Source: Woeseiaceae bacterium (GTDB taxonomy: Bacteria; Pseudomonadota; Gammaproteobacteria; Steroidobacterales; Woeseiaceae). From it: a DNA stretch of 38,383 nucleotides. Numbering within the stretch: the stretch's first letter is position 1; each line of letters starts with the position of its first letter. The position numbers were made by a program, and so were the translations under genes. Location of the stretch: positions 1 through 38,383 of the forward strand of contig JASJBE010000045.1 of NCBI GenBank assembly GCA_030066655.1, in the 5' to 3' direction. The notes under the pieces are model-generated. The model made no database searches. It worked only from the letters and a program-made list of their open reading frames with translations, and was not told the origin of the DNA. Shown one piece after another: positions 1 to 9,575 of the stretch.

Positions 1-3
1 GTC

Positions 4-79
4 TGGAGCGGGAAACCAGGTTCGAACTGGCGACCTCAACCTTGGCAAGGTTGCGCTCTACCAACTGAGCTATTCCCGC
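4..79 (-). tRNA. glyW: tRNA-Gly (anticodon GCC)
   Basis: Read on the minus strand this is a complete 76-base cloverleaf. The acceptor stem is GCGGGAA/TTCCCGC, the CCA end is encoded, and the T-arm carries GTTCGAA. The anticodon stem CAACC/GGTTG closes a loop with anticodon GCC at 46..44. It closely resembles E. coli glyW. It lies 76 bases downstream of pgsA on the same strand, the same neighbour order (uvrC, pgsA, glyW) known from enterobacteria, so it may be cotranscribed and processed from that mRNA. Confidence 0.97.
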
Positions 80-155
80 GAGGGACGAGAATTCTATCGG
101 TTGCCGGCGAACTGTCAAGGGACAAAACGCGAAAAACCGTCGAATCTCAAAGCAG

Positions 156-725
156 TTATGGGCTCTCGGCGCCCTCTTTCAACATCGGCCAGGCGGCCTT
201 CAGGTACGCGTACATCGAGTAGATCGTCATAATTGCCGCCGCGATCAGCAGGAAATAGCCGATTTTGTAGACGTCCAGGCCGAACATCGGCTTCTGCCAG
301 ACCATGAAGGCGATGCCGAACATCTGAAGCGTCGTCTTGATCTTGCCCGAGAGCTGCACCTTGACCGTGGCTCGCTCGCCGATCGTCGCCATCCATTCCC
401 GCAGAGCCGAAACCGTGATTTCACGGCCAATGATGATCATCGCGATGATGTCTTCCCACAGGCTGGACTGGGCCTGTACGAGCAGCACCAGAACGATAAC
501 GACCATGAGCTTGTCCGCCACGGGGTCGAGGAACTCGCCGAAGCGTGACATCTGGTTGAACTTGCGGGCTACCCAGCCGTCGATCAGGTCGGTGACGGCG
601 GCAATGCCGAACAACACGGCGGCAACCGGCCGCGCGTTCTCGAACGGGGCGAAGAAGCAGACGACGACAACGGGGATGGCCGCTATTCGAAACAGCGTCA
701 GTATGTTTGCCAGATTGAGTTTCAA
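156..725 (-). CDS. pgsA: CDP-diacylglycerol--glycerol-3-phosphate 3-phosphatidyltransferase
   Basis: Predicted to make phosphatidylglycerophosphate from CDP-diacylglycerol and glycerol-3-phosphate, the committed step to phosphatidylglycerol and cardiolipin, in the inner membrane. The 189 residues match the family length. The CDP-alcohol phosphotransferase motif is intact: D46, D49, G50, A53, R54, G63, D67 and D71, inside DLIDGWVAR and GEFLDPVADK. Hydrophobic segments lie around 9-26, 34-46, 73-85 and 150-175. The gene starts 12 bases after the uvrC stop and is followed by tRNA-Gly, a conserved gammaproteobacterial order, so cotranscription with uvrC is likely. Nothing is odd about it. Confidence 0.96.
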   Translation of the reverse strand: MKLNLANILTLFRIAAIPVVVVCFFAPFENARPVAAVLFGIAAVTDLIDGWVARKFNQMSRFGEFLDPVADKLMVVIVLVLLVQAQSSLWEDIIAMIIIGREITVSALREWMATIGERATVKVQLSGKIKTTLQMFGIAFMVWQKPMFGLDVYKIGYFLLIAAAIMTIYSMYAYLKAAWPMLKEGAESP

Positions 726-737
726 CTCGGGGTCCGT

Positions 738-2567
738 TCAGCCGTCCTGGTGCAGGCTATTGTATATGGTTTCCGCCAGCGTTCGACTGATACCGTGAAC
801 TTTCGACAGGTCATCGACGCTTGCGCCAACGACCCCGTGCAGACCACCGAATTGCTTCAGCAACTCGCGGCGGCGCTTGGGCCCGAGACCGGGAATGCTC
901 TCGAGCGTCGACGTCTTACGCGCTTTGGCTCGGCGCTGGCGATGGCCGGTGATCGCGAAACGATGCGCCTCGTCCCGGATCTGCTGGATCAGCAGCAAGG
1001 CGCTCGAATCCGGCGCGACGTTGAGCGGCGTCGACTCGCCCGGCACGAAGATGCGCTCGGCGCCGGGCTTGCGTGCCCTGCCCTTGGCGACGCCGACGAC
1101 ATTGATCCAGTCGAGCTCGAGGTCGCGCAACACCCGCATCGCCTCTGACAGCTGGCCCTTGCCACCGTCGATGAGCAGCACATCCGGCACCGCGACCTCG
1201 CCCTTCTTGATCCGCTCGTACCTGCGCCTCAGCGCTTCCGCCATCGCCGCATAATCATCCCCCGCCGACTCAGGCGTCAGGTTGAAGCGCCGGTAATCGC
1301 TCTTGAGCGGTCCCGCCTGGTTGAAGACCACGCAGGACGCGACGGTCGCCTCGCCGGATGTGTGGCTTACGTCGAAGCACTCGAGCCGCTGCGGCGTGTC
1401 GTCGAGACCGAGGATCTTGCCCAGTGATTCAAACTGCCGCCGGATGGTCGCGTTGCTGGCAACCTTGAGGCTCAGCCCCTGCTCTGCATTTGCATGCGCA
1501 AGCTCCAACCAGCGCTTGCGATCACCGCGGACCTTGTCACGAAGCTCGACCTTGAAGCCCATGCGTTCGGACAGCTGGGCGCCCAGCAATTCCCCGTCGG
1601 CGATGGCCATTGGCAGGATGATCTCGGGCGGCGCGTCGCCGCCGAGGTAGTACTGCGAGACGAAGTCATTCAGCAATCGCTCCGGTTCGGTCTCGCCGGG
1701 CACCCGCGGAAAGTGATCCCGGCTGCCGAGCACGGCGCCGTTGCGTACGAAGAATACCGTCACACAGTGAATCGCCTGGTTGGAGGCGAAGCCGATGATG
1801 TCGAGGTCCTTGCCTGAATCACGTGAAACGAGCTGCGACGACTCGACTTTCTTCAGCTTCGTGATCTGGTCCCGGTATCGAGCCGCCTGCTCGTAGTCCT
1901 GCGTCTCCGCCGCCGACTCCATGCGCTCGACAAAGCGATTGATGACCTCGTTGTTCTTGCCCTCGAGAAACTGGATCGCCGCGTTGATGTCCGCCGCGTA
2001 CTCCTCCTCGCTGACCAGGCCGACGCAGGGCGCCGTGCAGCGTTTGATCTGGTACTGCAGGCACGGACGGGAGCGATTCTTAAAGTAACTGTCGCGGCAG
2101 TTGCGGATCATGAAGAGCTTCTGCAGCTCGTTGAGCGTCTTGCGGACCGCGCCCGCGCTCGGATATGGCCCGAAGTAGCGTCCTTTGCGACGGCGCGCGC
2201 CGCGATGAAACTGCAGCCTCGGGAACTTCGCGTCGGTCGCCACGAAGATGTACGGGTAGCTCTTGTCGTCCCGGAGCACGACGTTGAACTTGGGCCGATG
2301 CTGCTTGATCAGGTTGTACTCGAGCAGCAGCGCCTCGGCTTCGGTGTTGGTAATCGTAACCTCGACTCGCTCGGCCGCCTTCATCAATGCGGCCGTCTTC
2401 GTCGACGACAGGTTTTTCTGGAAGTAGCTCGAGACCCGCTTCTTCAGGTCCGCGGCCTTGCCGACGTAGAGCACCTTGTGCTTAGCGTCGAGCATGCGGT
2501 ACACCCCGGGCAGATGCGTCAGGCTCTTTAAGAAAGTCTTGTGGTCGAACGCCGTCTCTTCTGTCAT
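738..2567 (-). CDS. uvrC: Excinuclease ABC subunit C
   Basis: Makes the dual incision in nucleotide excision repair, together with UvrA and UvrB, in the cytoplasm. The 609-residue length is standard. In order it shows an N-terminal GIY-YIG nuclease (GVYRM near residue 21, LYVGKA near 34), a cysteine cluster around residues 158-181 that in this family holds an iron-sulphur cluster, a UVR helical hairpin near 205-240, the RNase H-like endonuclease half, and C-terminal helix-hairpin-helix motifs (IPGLGPKRRRELL). The gene sits 3 bases after the uracil-DNA glycosylase gene and 12 bases before pgsA, so two repair proteins share a probable transcript with pgsA. Confidence 0.98.
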   Translation of the reverse strand: MTEETAFDHKTFLKSLTHLPGVYRMLDAKHKVLYVGKAADLKKRVSSYFQKNLSSTKTAALMKAAERVEVTITNTEAEALLLEYNLIKQHRPKFNVVLRDDKSYPYIFVATDAKFPRLQFHRGARRRKGRYFGPYPSAGAVRKTLNELQKLFMIRNCRDSYFKNRSRPCLQYQIKRCTAPCVGLVSEEEYAADINAAIQFLEGKNNEVINRFVERMESAAETQDYEQAARYRDQITKLKKVESSQLVSRDSGKDLDIIGFASNQAIHCVTVFFVRNGAVLGSRDHFPRVPGETEPERLLNDFVSQYYLGGDAPPEIILPMAIADGELLGAQLSERMGFKVELRDKVRGDRKRWLELAHANAEQGLSLKVASNATIRRQFESLGKILGLDDTPQRLECFDVSHTSGEATVASCVVFNQAGPLKSDYRRFNLTPESAGDDYAAMAEALRRRYERIKKGEVAVPDVLLIDGGKGQLSEAMRVLRDLELDWINVVGVAKGRARKPGAERIFVPGESTPLNVAPDSSALLLIQQIRDEAHRFAITGHRQRRAKARKTSTLESIPGLGPKRRRELLKQFGGLHGVVGASVDDLSKVHGISRTLAETIYNSLHQDG

Positions 2568-2570
2568 CGG

Positions 2571-3206
2571 TCAGGCCCCGAGCAGTTCCCTGGCCTTGTC
2601 AAACACGTCATCGAACATACCGGCCGTCAATCGACCGGTGTTCGTGTTGTAGCGGCTGCAGTGGTACGAGTCGAGCAGGCGGTGCGAGCCCAGCTCGGCC
2701 ACGTTGCCGTGACCGAACTTGTAGTCGGCTTGGCGGTGACCGGTCGCCTTGACGATCGCCCGGTGTGCGATACCGCCCAGCGCGAGGATGACCGAGCCAT
2801 CGGCGAGCGAGGCGATTTCGTTCGCCAGAAAGTCATTGCAGGTGTTGATTTCGGCGCCGACGGGCTTGTTGTCCGGCGGCAGGCATTTGACGGCGTTTGT
2901 GATACGGGCATCGAGCAGCTCAAGGCCATCGTCGATGTGCAAAGACTCAGGCGCAGTCGCGAATCCGTGCCGGTGCAGCGTCTCATACAGAAGAAGCCCG
3001 GCGTGATCGCCGGTGAACGGCCGACCGCTGCGATTGGCGCCGTGCATGCCGGGCGCGAGACCGACGATCAGCAGTCTCGCTTTCGCGTCGCCAAAGGGCG
3101 GCACCGGCCTGCAGTGGTAGTCCGGGTGCTTCTCCTTGACGTCATCAAGGAACGCCGCCAGCCGCGGGCAGCGCCTGCAATCGACATCGAAAGCGACCCT
3201 GGTCAC
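2571..3206 (-). CDS. Uracil-DNA glycosylase, family 5 (UDGb)-like
   Basis: Likely removes uracil, and perhaps other deaminated bases, from DNA to start base excision repair. Motif A is GLAPGMHGANRSGR (residues 49-62), with no acidic or Asn residue in the usual catalytic place, as in family 5 UDGb. Motif B is the region around H182 followed by NTNTGRLT. Four cysteines at 10, 13, 108 and 123 have the spacing used for a 4Fe-4S cluster in family 4/5 enzymes. The 211-residue length fits. It lies between icd (5-base gap) and uvrC (3-base gap) on one strand, an apparent repair operon. Family 4 is the main alternative, but the HGANRSGR motif favours family 5. Confidence 0.87.
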   Translation of the reverse strand: MTRVAFDVDCRRCPRLAAFLDDVKEKHPDYHCRPVPPFGDAKARLLIVGLAPGMHGANRSGRPFTGDHAGLLLYETLHRHGFATAPESLHIDDGLELLDARITNAVKCLPPDNKPVGAEINTCNDFLANEIASLADGSVILALGGIAHRAIVKATGHRQADYKFGHGNVAELGSHRLLDSYHCSRYNTNTGRLTAGMFDDVFDKARELLGA

Positions 3207-3211
3207 GCGGC

Positions 3212-4558
<1,347 letters not shown>

Positions 4559-4604
4559 TGCGGGTCCTGCGATTAAATTGAGGGGCGAAGTTTACAGAAA
4601 TACC

Positions 4605-5183
4605 GTGCCACTACTCATCCTGAATAAGCCTTTTCATGTCCTGAGCCAGTTCTCGAGCGACGGCGATCGTCAAACACTCGCCGACTACGTGGAGACAGAG
4701 AACGTCTACCCGGCAGGCCGACTCGATTTTGACAGCGAGGGCCTGCTGCTCCTGACCGACGACGGTCGCCTGCAGGCTGCGATCTCGAGCCCGAAGGCGA
4801 AGATCGACAAGTGCTACTACGCCCAGGTCGAAGGCGCACCGGATCATGCACAGCTCGAATCACTTCGATCCGGTGTCAGCCTGAAGGACGGTCCGGCGAG
4901 AGCGCTGTCCGCCAGCGAGATCGGTGAGCCTGAGGAACTGTGGCCGAGAGATCCGCCAATCCGCTACCGGGCGTCCATCCCGGACACGTGGATCGAGCTT
5001 TGCATCGACGAAGGCCGCAACCGCCAGGTGCGCCGCATGACCGCGGCGGCCGGGCTTCCAACACTGCGGCTTATTCGATGGCGTGTGGGTCCGTGGACGC
5101 TCGACGGGCTGTCTCCCGGCCAACACCGGGAGATCCCCAACAACGAAGCCTGGCGTGAGCTGAAAGCCTACCGACGGCGCTGA
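4605..5183 (+). CDS. rluE: 23S rRNA pseudouridine synthase, RluE type
   Basis: Predicted to isomerise a uridine of 23S rRNA (U2457 in E. coli) to pseudouridine. The protein has the RsuA/RluB/RluE catalytic motif AGRLDFDSEGLLLLTDDG (about residues 38-55, catalytic Asp in RLD) and the C-terminal RQVRRMTAAAGLPTLRLIR block typical of RluE. The open frame extends upstream into icd on the other strand, but homology begins at LLILNKPFHVLSQF. I therefore place the start at the GTG at 4605, giving 192 residues. The Shine-Dalgarno is weak (AGGGGCGAAG ends 15 bases upstream). RluB is less likely because there is no S4 domain. Confidence 0.9.
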   Translation: MPLLILNKPFHVLSQFSSDGDRQTLADYVETENVYPAGRLDFDSEGLLLLTDDGRLQAAISSPKAKIDKCYYAQVEGAPDHAQLESLRSGVSLKDGPARALSASEIGEPEELWPRDPPIRYRASIPDTWIELCIDEGRNRQVRRMTAAAGLPTLRLIRWRVGPWTLDGLSPGQHREIPNNEAWRELKAYRRR

Positions 5184-5193
5184 CGACGAGCGA

Positions 5194-6561
5194 TCAGGAC
5201 GCCTTGAACTGGGACTTGTGCAGGCCCGAGATGCGCATCGCAATCTCCATCGCCTGCTCGTAGTTCAGGCGCGGATCGACCGTCGACTTGTACGCCCGTG
5301 CGAGATCGCCATCGGTCAGTCCACGGGCGCCACCGGTGCACTCGGTCACGTTATCGCCGGTGAGTTCCAGGTGGACGCCGCCCAAGTGACTGCCCATGGA
5401 CTCATGCACTCGGAACGAAGACTCAAGCTCGGACAGGATATTGTCGAAGCGACGCGTCTTGACGCCGTCAGGCGTGCTCTCGGTATTGCCGTGCATCGGA
5501 TCCGACACCCAAAGAACGGGCGAGCCGGTCTCCTTGACCGCCGAGATCATCTCCGGCAGGTGGTCCTCGACAGACTTGGCGCCGAATCGGTGGATCAGCG
5601 TCAGGCGACCGGGTTCATTGTTCGGATTCAGCACACGAATCAGGTCCTGCAGCCAGTCGCGGGTCATGCCCGGACCGATCTTGATCCCGATCGGGTTGGC
5701 GATGCCGCGGAAAAATTCGACGTGAGCACCGTCCATCGCCGCGGTGCGCATACCGATCCAGGGGAAATGCGTCGTCAGGTCATACCAGCGCTGCCGGCGA
5801 TCCAGGTAGCGCGTCTGCGCCTGCTCGTAGTGCAAGTGCAGTCCTTCATGCGCGGCGTAGATGTCGGCCCGACGCGTCTTGTGCACGGGGCTTCCCGAGA
5901 TCGTTTCCAGGAAATCGAGCGAGTCAGAAATCGACGCAACGATCTTGTGGTACTCGTCCGCCATCGGTGAGTGGCCGACCCAGCCCAGGTCCCAGTACTC
6001 CGGGTGATGAAGGTCGGCGAACCCGCCGTCAATCAGCGAGCGTACGAAGTTCAGTGTCAGCGCAGCGCGCTCGTATCCGCGCAGAATCAGGCTTGGATCC
6101 GGCACGCGGTCGTCGCTGGTGAACGGGCTGCGATTGACCAGGTCGCCGCGAAAGCTCGGCAGCGACTCGCCGTCGCGCGTCTCGATATCCGCCGAGCGCG
6201 GCTTGGCGTACTGGCCCGCCATGCGACCGACGCGCACGACCGGTTTCTTCATGCCGAACAGCATGACGAGGCTCATCTGCAGCAGGATCTTGAGCTTGGC
6301 GACGATGTCCTCGGACGTGCACTCGTCGAACGTCTCGGCGCAATCGCCGCCCTGCAGGATGAAAGCCTCTCCACGCTGGGCGCGTGCTATCTCGTCTTTC
6401 AGCGCGTCAACTTCCCACGAGGTCACAATCGGTGGCAACCGACTAAGGTCGGCTACGACGCGCTCCAACGCCGCCTTGTCCGGGTAGGTCGCCTGTTGCG
6501 CCGCTACTTTGCTTTCCCAGCTGGCCGGGTGCCAGTCCGTTGCCGCTCTGTTTCTGCTCAC
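5194..6561 (-). CDS. Class II 3-deoxy-7-phosphoheptulonate (DAHP) synthase
   Basis: Condenses phosphoenolpyruvate and erythrose-4-phosphate, the first step of the shikimate pathway to aromatic amino acids. It is the plant/mycobacterial-type enzyme, not the AroFGH type. GGDCAETF (residues 71-78) carries the metal-ligand Cys74. RVGRMAGQYAKPRS, WVSDPMHGNT and GSHLGGVHLELTGDNVTEC are the conserved active-site blocks. The 455-residue length is normal. An intrinsic terminator lies in its own leader, 24 bases upstream of the start codon (6585..6608), with no minus-strand gene before it, which suggests attenuation. It is convergent with rluE, 10 bases apart. Confidence 0.95.
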   Translation of the reverse strand: MSRNRAATDWHPASWESKVAAQQATYPDKAALERVVADLSRLPPIVTSWEVDALKDEIARAQRGEAFILQGGDCAETFDECTSEDIVAKLKILLQMSLVMLFGMKKPVVRVGRMAGQYAKPRSADIETRDGESLPSFRGDLVNRSPFTSDDRVPDPSLILRGYERAALTLNFVRSLIDGGFADLHHPEYWDLGWVGHSPMADEYHKIVASISDSLDFLETISGSPVHKTRRADIYAAHEGLHLHYEQAQTRYLDRRQRWYDLTTHFPWIGMRTAAMDGAHVEFFRGIANPIGIKIGPGMTRDWLQDLIRVLNPNNEPGRLTLIHRFGAKSVEDHLPEMISAVKETGSPVLWVSDPMHGNTESTPDGVKTRRFDNILSELESSFRVHESMGSHLGGVHLELTGDNVTECTGGARGLTDGDLARAYKSTVDPRLNYEQAMEIAMRISGLHKSQFKAS

Positions 6562-6584
6562 GTTTCTTTCCGCGTCTGTTTCCT

Positions 6585-6608
6585 AAAAAAAAGCGCCTGA
6601 TGGCGCTC
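6585..6608 (-). terminator. Intrinsic terminator in DAHP synthase leader (possible attenuator)
   Basis: On the minus strand the stem AGCGCC/GGCGCT (6607..6592) with an ATCA loop runs directly into eight T residues (6592..6585), a textbook Rho-independent terminator. It lies between the divergent promoter region and the DAHP synthase start at 6561. The only upstream minus-strand material is the intergenic leader, so it would cut short the synthase mRNA itself. Upstream at about 6640..6620 an ATGCC/GGCAT hairpin could form. Short leader frames (MKLP at about 6667, or MPQNAWH beginning near 6640) carry at most one aromatic codon, so no classical leader peptide is evident. Confidence 0.75.
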
Positions 6609-6658
6609 GAGATCCGACTATGCCATGCGTTTTGCGGCATCACAAAGCTTCTATGGCA

Positions 6659-6672
6659 ATTTCATATGAAAT
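6659..6672. promoter_or_regulatory. Perfect 14-bp palindrome, candidate operator
   Basis: ATTTCATATGAAAT is a perfect 14-base palindrome in the 308-base divergent region between the DAHP synthase and the lysine catabolism operon. The flanks are not complementary, so the symmetry ends there. AT-rich perfect dyads of this size between divergent genes often bind dimeric repressors. The regulator and the controlled gene are unknown. The rest of the gap (6673-6869) shows no other clear site. Confidence 0.4.
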
Positions 6673-6869
6673 CAGTTGCTTATGTCTACTTTGTCAGAAA
6701 TGCCTTCGACAGGCCGGACGAACCGATCTGAGTCCTGCAATCGCGCGGCCGAATATTTCCGGACGCTAGCGCTTAATGGTATAGCGGCCGCGCGTTTGGC
6801 TTGGCACAATGCGCGCCGGATGACCGCCGGGGATGCAGTTTGCAGGCGGTGAATTTGGGGACAATCACT

Positions 6870-8039
6870 ATGCACGAAATTCTGGTTCTGGGCGCCGGCA
6901 AGATTGGCGCGTTGATTTCCGGTCTGCTGGCAGAAAGCGACGACTATCACGTACAGCTTGGCGATGCGCGCAGGGGCGCCGCCACCGAGGTCGCCGACGC
7001 GCACAAACTGACCAGCATCAAGGCATTCAACCTGGACGCGACGGACGCCGAGGCGCTGTCTCGTCACGTGCAGAGGCACAAGCCGATCGCGGTCATTTCC
7101 AGCCTGCCTTACTACTGCAACGAGGTCGTCGCACAGGTCGCCAGGGATCACAACCTGCACTACTTCGACCTGACGGAAGACGTCGAGGTGACCGAGGCCG
7201 TCCGCAAGATCGCCGACGGTGCGGAGACCGTCTTCGTCCCGCAATGCGGTCTCGCACCGGGTTTCATCAGTATCGCTGCAAACGAGCTGATCCAGCATTT
7301 CGATGAGCTCAAGTCCGTCAAACTGCGCGTCGGCGCCCTGCCCCAGCACCCGAACAACGTATTGAAGTACTCGCTGACCTGGTCGACCGACGGCGTCATT
7401 AACGAGTACGGCAACATGTGTAAGGCGATTGTCGACGGCAAGGAGGTCGACCTGATGCCGCTGGAGGGCCTCGAGGAAATCGAGATCGACGGCAAGCTCT
7501 ACGAGGCGTTCAACACCTCCGGGGGGCTCGGCTCTCTCGGCGAGACCTACGGTGATCGCGTCGTCAACATGAACTACAAGACGATCCGTTACCCCGGCCA
7601 CTGTGAGCAGATGCGCCTGCTGATGAATGGCCTGAAGCTCAACCATGATCGCGATACGTTGAAGCGTATTCTCGAGAACTCGGTGCCACAAACGCTGCAG
7701 GACGTCGTCATCATCTATGCCGCGGTAACCGGTTTCCAGGACGGCGAGCTGCGCGAGGAAAACTACGTCAACAAGATCTACCCGCAGCAGGTTGCGGGTC
7801 GACTGTGGTCGGCGATCCAGGTCACGACCGCCGCCGGCATCTGCAGCGTCGTCGACCTGATCCTGAACGGCGACAACAAGTACAGCGGGTTCGTCGCGCA
7901 GGAAGAGTTTCTGCTCGAGGATATTCTAAAGAACCACTTCGGGCGCCTGTACGAACATGGCGGCACGAATATCACGTCGGCTGAGCTCGTCGCGCGCGGC
8001 GAGACCGGCCACCAGCGCGCCAAGAAAGGGGCGAAATAA
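6870..8039 (+). CDS. Lysine 6-dehydrogenase / saccharopine dehydrogenase family oxidoreductase
   Basis: Probably forms 2-aminoadipate 6-semialdehyde, either directly from lysine (LysDH) or from saccharopine. It has an N-terminal Rossmann motif GAGKIG (residues 8-13), the family block PQCGLAPGFISIAANEL, and a C-terminal region with LTWSTDGVINEYGN and IRYPGHCEQMRLL. These blocks and the 389-residue length resemble bacterial L-lysine 6-dehydrogenase more than fungal Lys9. I chose the ATG at 6870, preceded by TTGGGGA, because the upstream 23 codons show no homology. Its TAA overlaps the next gene's ATG by one base, so it is translationally coupled to the ALDH7-type enzyme that would use its product. 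No lysine-ketoglutarate reductase lies nearby, which favours the LysDH reading. Confidence 0.85.
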   Translation: MHEILVLGAGKIGALISGLLAESDDYHVQLGDARRGAATEVADAHKLTSIKAFNLDATDAEALSRHVQRHKPIAVISSLPYYCNEVVAQVARDHNLHYFDLTEDVEVTEAVRKIADGAETVFVPQCGLAPGFISIAANELIQHFDELKSVKLRVGALPQHPNNVLKYSLTWSTDGVINEYGNMCKAIVDGKEVDLMPLEGLEEIEIDGKLYEAFNTSGGLGSLGETYGDRVVNMNYKTIRYPGHCEQMRLLMNGLKLNHDRDTLKRILENSVPQTLQDVVIIYAAVTGFQDGELREENYVNKIYPQQVAGRLWSAIQVTTAAGICSVVDLILNGDNKYSGFVAQEEFLLEDILKNHFGRLYEHGGTNITSAELVARGETGHQRAKKGAK

Positions 8040-9556
8040 TGAAAGACATCCTGACATCCCTACGCCTCGAGGCGGACAACCCCGGAACCTGGATCGGCGC
8101 CGAAGCACTGACCGATGACGCCGCGCCATGGATCGAGTCGATCAACCCGACCACGGGCGAGCTGATCGCTCGCGTGCAATCCACGAGCGAAGCAGACTAC
8201 GAGAAAGTACTGCAGGCGGCGACGCAGGCGGCGGCAGAGTGGCGCAAGGTGCCTGCGCCGGTGCGCGGTGAAGCCGTGCGCCGACTCGGCGATGAGCTGC
8301 GCAAATACAAGGACGCGCTCGGCAGCCTCGTGACGCTCGAGATGGGCAAGATCAAAGCCGAGGGTGACGGTGAGGTCCAGGAGATGATCGACATCTGTGA
8401 CTTCGCCGTGGGCCAGTCTCGCATGCTGTACGGCAAGACGATGCACTCGGAGCGCCCCGAGCACCGCATGTACGAACAGTGGCACCCGCTGGGCGTCGTC
8501 GGCACGATCACGGCGTTCAACTTCCCCGTCGCCGTCTGGGCCTGGAACACGGCGCTTGCCGCGGTGTGCGGCAATGTCAGCATCTGGAAGCCATCGCCGA
8601 AGACGCCGCTTTGCGCCGTCGCCGTGCAGAAAATCATGAACGATGCGATGGCCGATATGGACCTGCCGGTTATCAGCCTGCTGTTCAATGACGCCGACAA
8701 CAGCCTCGCGCAAAAGTTTGTCGACGATCGACGCGTTAACCTCGTCTCGTTCACCGGCTCGTCGGCCGTCGGGCGCCAGGTCGGCGTCCGCGTCGCCGAA
8801 CGGATGGGCAAGAGCCTGCTGGAGCTCGGCGGCAACAACGCGATCATCGTCGACAAGGACGCCAATCTCGAACTGGCGATCCCGTCCATCGTGTTCGGCG
8901 CGGTCGGCACCGCGGGGCAGCGCTGCACGACCACGCGACGCGTGCTCGTCGAAGAATCGCGGCTCGAAGAGTTGAAGGCATCGCTCGTCAAGGTCTACGG
9001 CCAGCTGCGCATTGGCGACCCGCTGGATCCTGACACGCTGGTCGGTCCTTTGATCGACGAGACGTCCATCGGCCGCGTACAGGCGTCCATGGCGGCGGTT
9101 GAGGCCGCGGGCGGCGAGATCCTGTGCGGCGGTGAGAAGATCGACAGGCCGGGCAACTTCATGACGCCTGCGATCGCCATTGCGAGTAACGACTGGGACA
9201 TCGTGCAGCAGGAGACCTTTGGACCCTTGCTGTACCTGATCCCCTACAAGACGCTCGACGACGCGATCGCGATGCAGAACGGCGTCGCGCAGGGACTGTC
9301 GTCCGCGATCTTCACCGACAACCTGCAGACGGCGGAGCACTTCCTGTCGGCGCTGGGTTCTGACTGCGGCATCGCCAACGTCAATATCGGAACGTCAGGC
9401 GCCGAGATTGGCGGGGCGTTCGGCGGTGAGAAGGAAACCGGCGGCGGCCGGGAATCCGGGTCGGACGCCTGGCGCTCATACATGCGGCGGCAGACGAATA
9501 CGATCAACTGGGGATCGGAACTACCGCTGGCTCAGGGCCTGACCTTCGACGTCTAG
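8039..9556 (+). CDS. ALDH7-type 2-aminoadipate 6-semialdehyde dehydrogenase
   Basis: An antiquitin-like aldehyde dehydrogenase, expected to oxidise 2-aminoadipate 6-semialdehyde to 2-aminoadipate with NAD(P)+. The catalytic set is intact: N161 (TAFNFPV), K184 (WKPSP), E262 (LELGGNN) and C296 (GQRCTTTRR). The C-terminal GGGRESGSDAWRSYMRRQT is characteristic of the ALDH7A1/antiquitin branch. The 505-residue length is normal. Its start codon overlaps the stop of the preceding dehydrogenase (TAATG), giving a two-gene lysine degradation operon. It ends 19 bases from convergent bchJ. Other ALDH7 substrates, such as betaine aldehyde, are possible, but the partner gene makes lysine degradation the best reading. 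Confidence 0.92.
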   Translation: MKDILTSLRLEADNPGTWIGAEALTDDAAPWIESINPTTGELIARVQSTSEADYEKVLQAATQAAAEWRKVPAPVRGEAVRRLGDELRKYKDALGSLVTLEMGKIKAEGDGEVQEMIDICDFAVGQSRMLYGKTMHSERPEHRMYEQWHPLGVVGTITAFNFPVAVWAWNTALAAVCGNVSIWKPSPKTPLCAVAVQKIMNDAMADMDLPVISLLFNDADNSLAQKFVDDRRVNLVSFTGSSAVGRQVGVRVAERMGKSLLELGGNNAIIVDKDANLELAIPSIVFGAVGTAGQRCTTTRRVLVEESRLEELKASLVKVYGQLRIGDPLDPDTLVGPLIDETSIGRVQASMAAVEAAGGEILCGGEKIDRPGNFMTPAIAIASNDWDIVQQETFGPLLYLIPYKTLDDAIAMQNGVAQGLSSAIFTDNLQTAEHFLSALGSDCGIANVNIGTSGAEIGGAFGGEKETGGGRESGSDAWRSYMRRQTNTINWGSELPLAQGLTFDV

Positions 9557-9575
9557 GCAGGCTCCGCGGGTCGGC

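Noticed and set aside
6802..6816. Sigma-54-like TGGCAC-N5-GCGC before the lysine operon
   Set aside because: The -24 element is perfect and the GG-N10-GC spacing holds, but the -12 element is GCGC instead of TTGC. No activator site is recognised, so it is too weak to list.
6672..7691. 339-codon minus-strand open frame across the lysine/saccharopine dehydrogenase gene
   Set aside because: The plus-strand frame has the Rossmann motif and family blocks. The antisense frame has none and runs through the divergent intergenic region.
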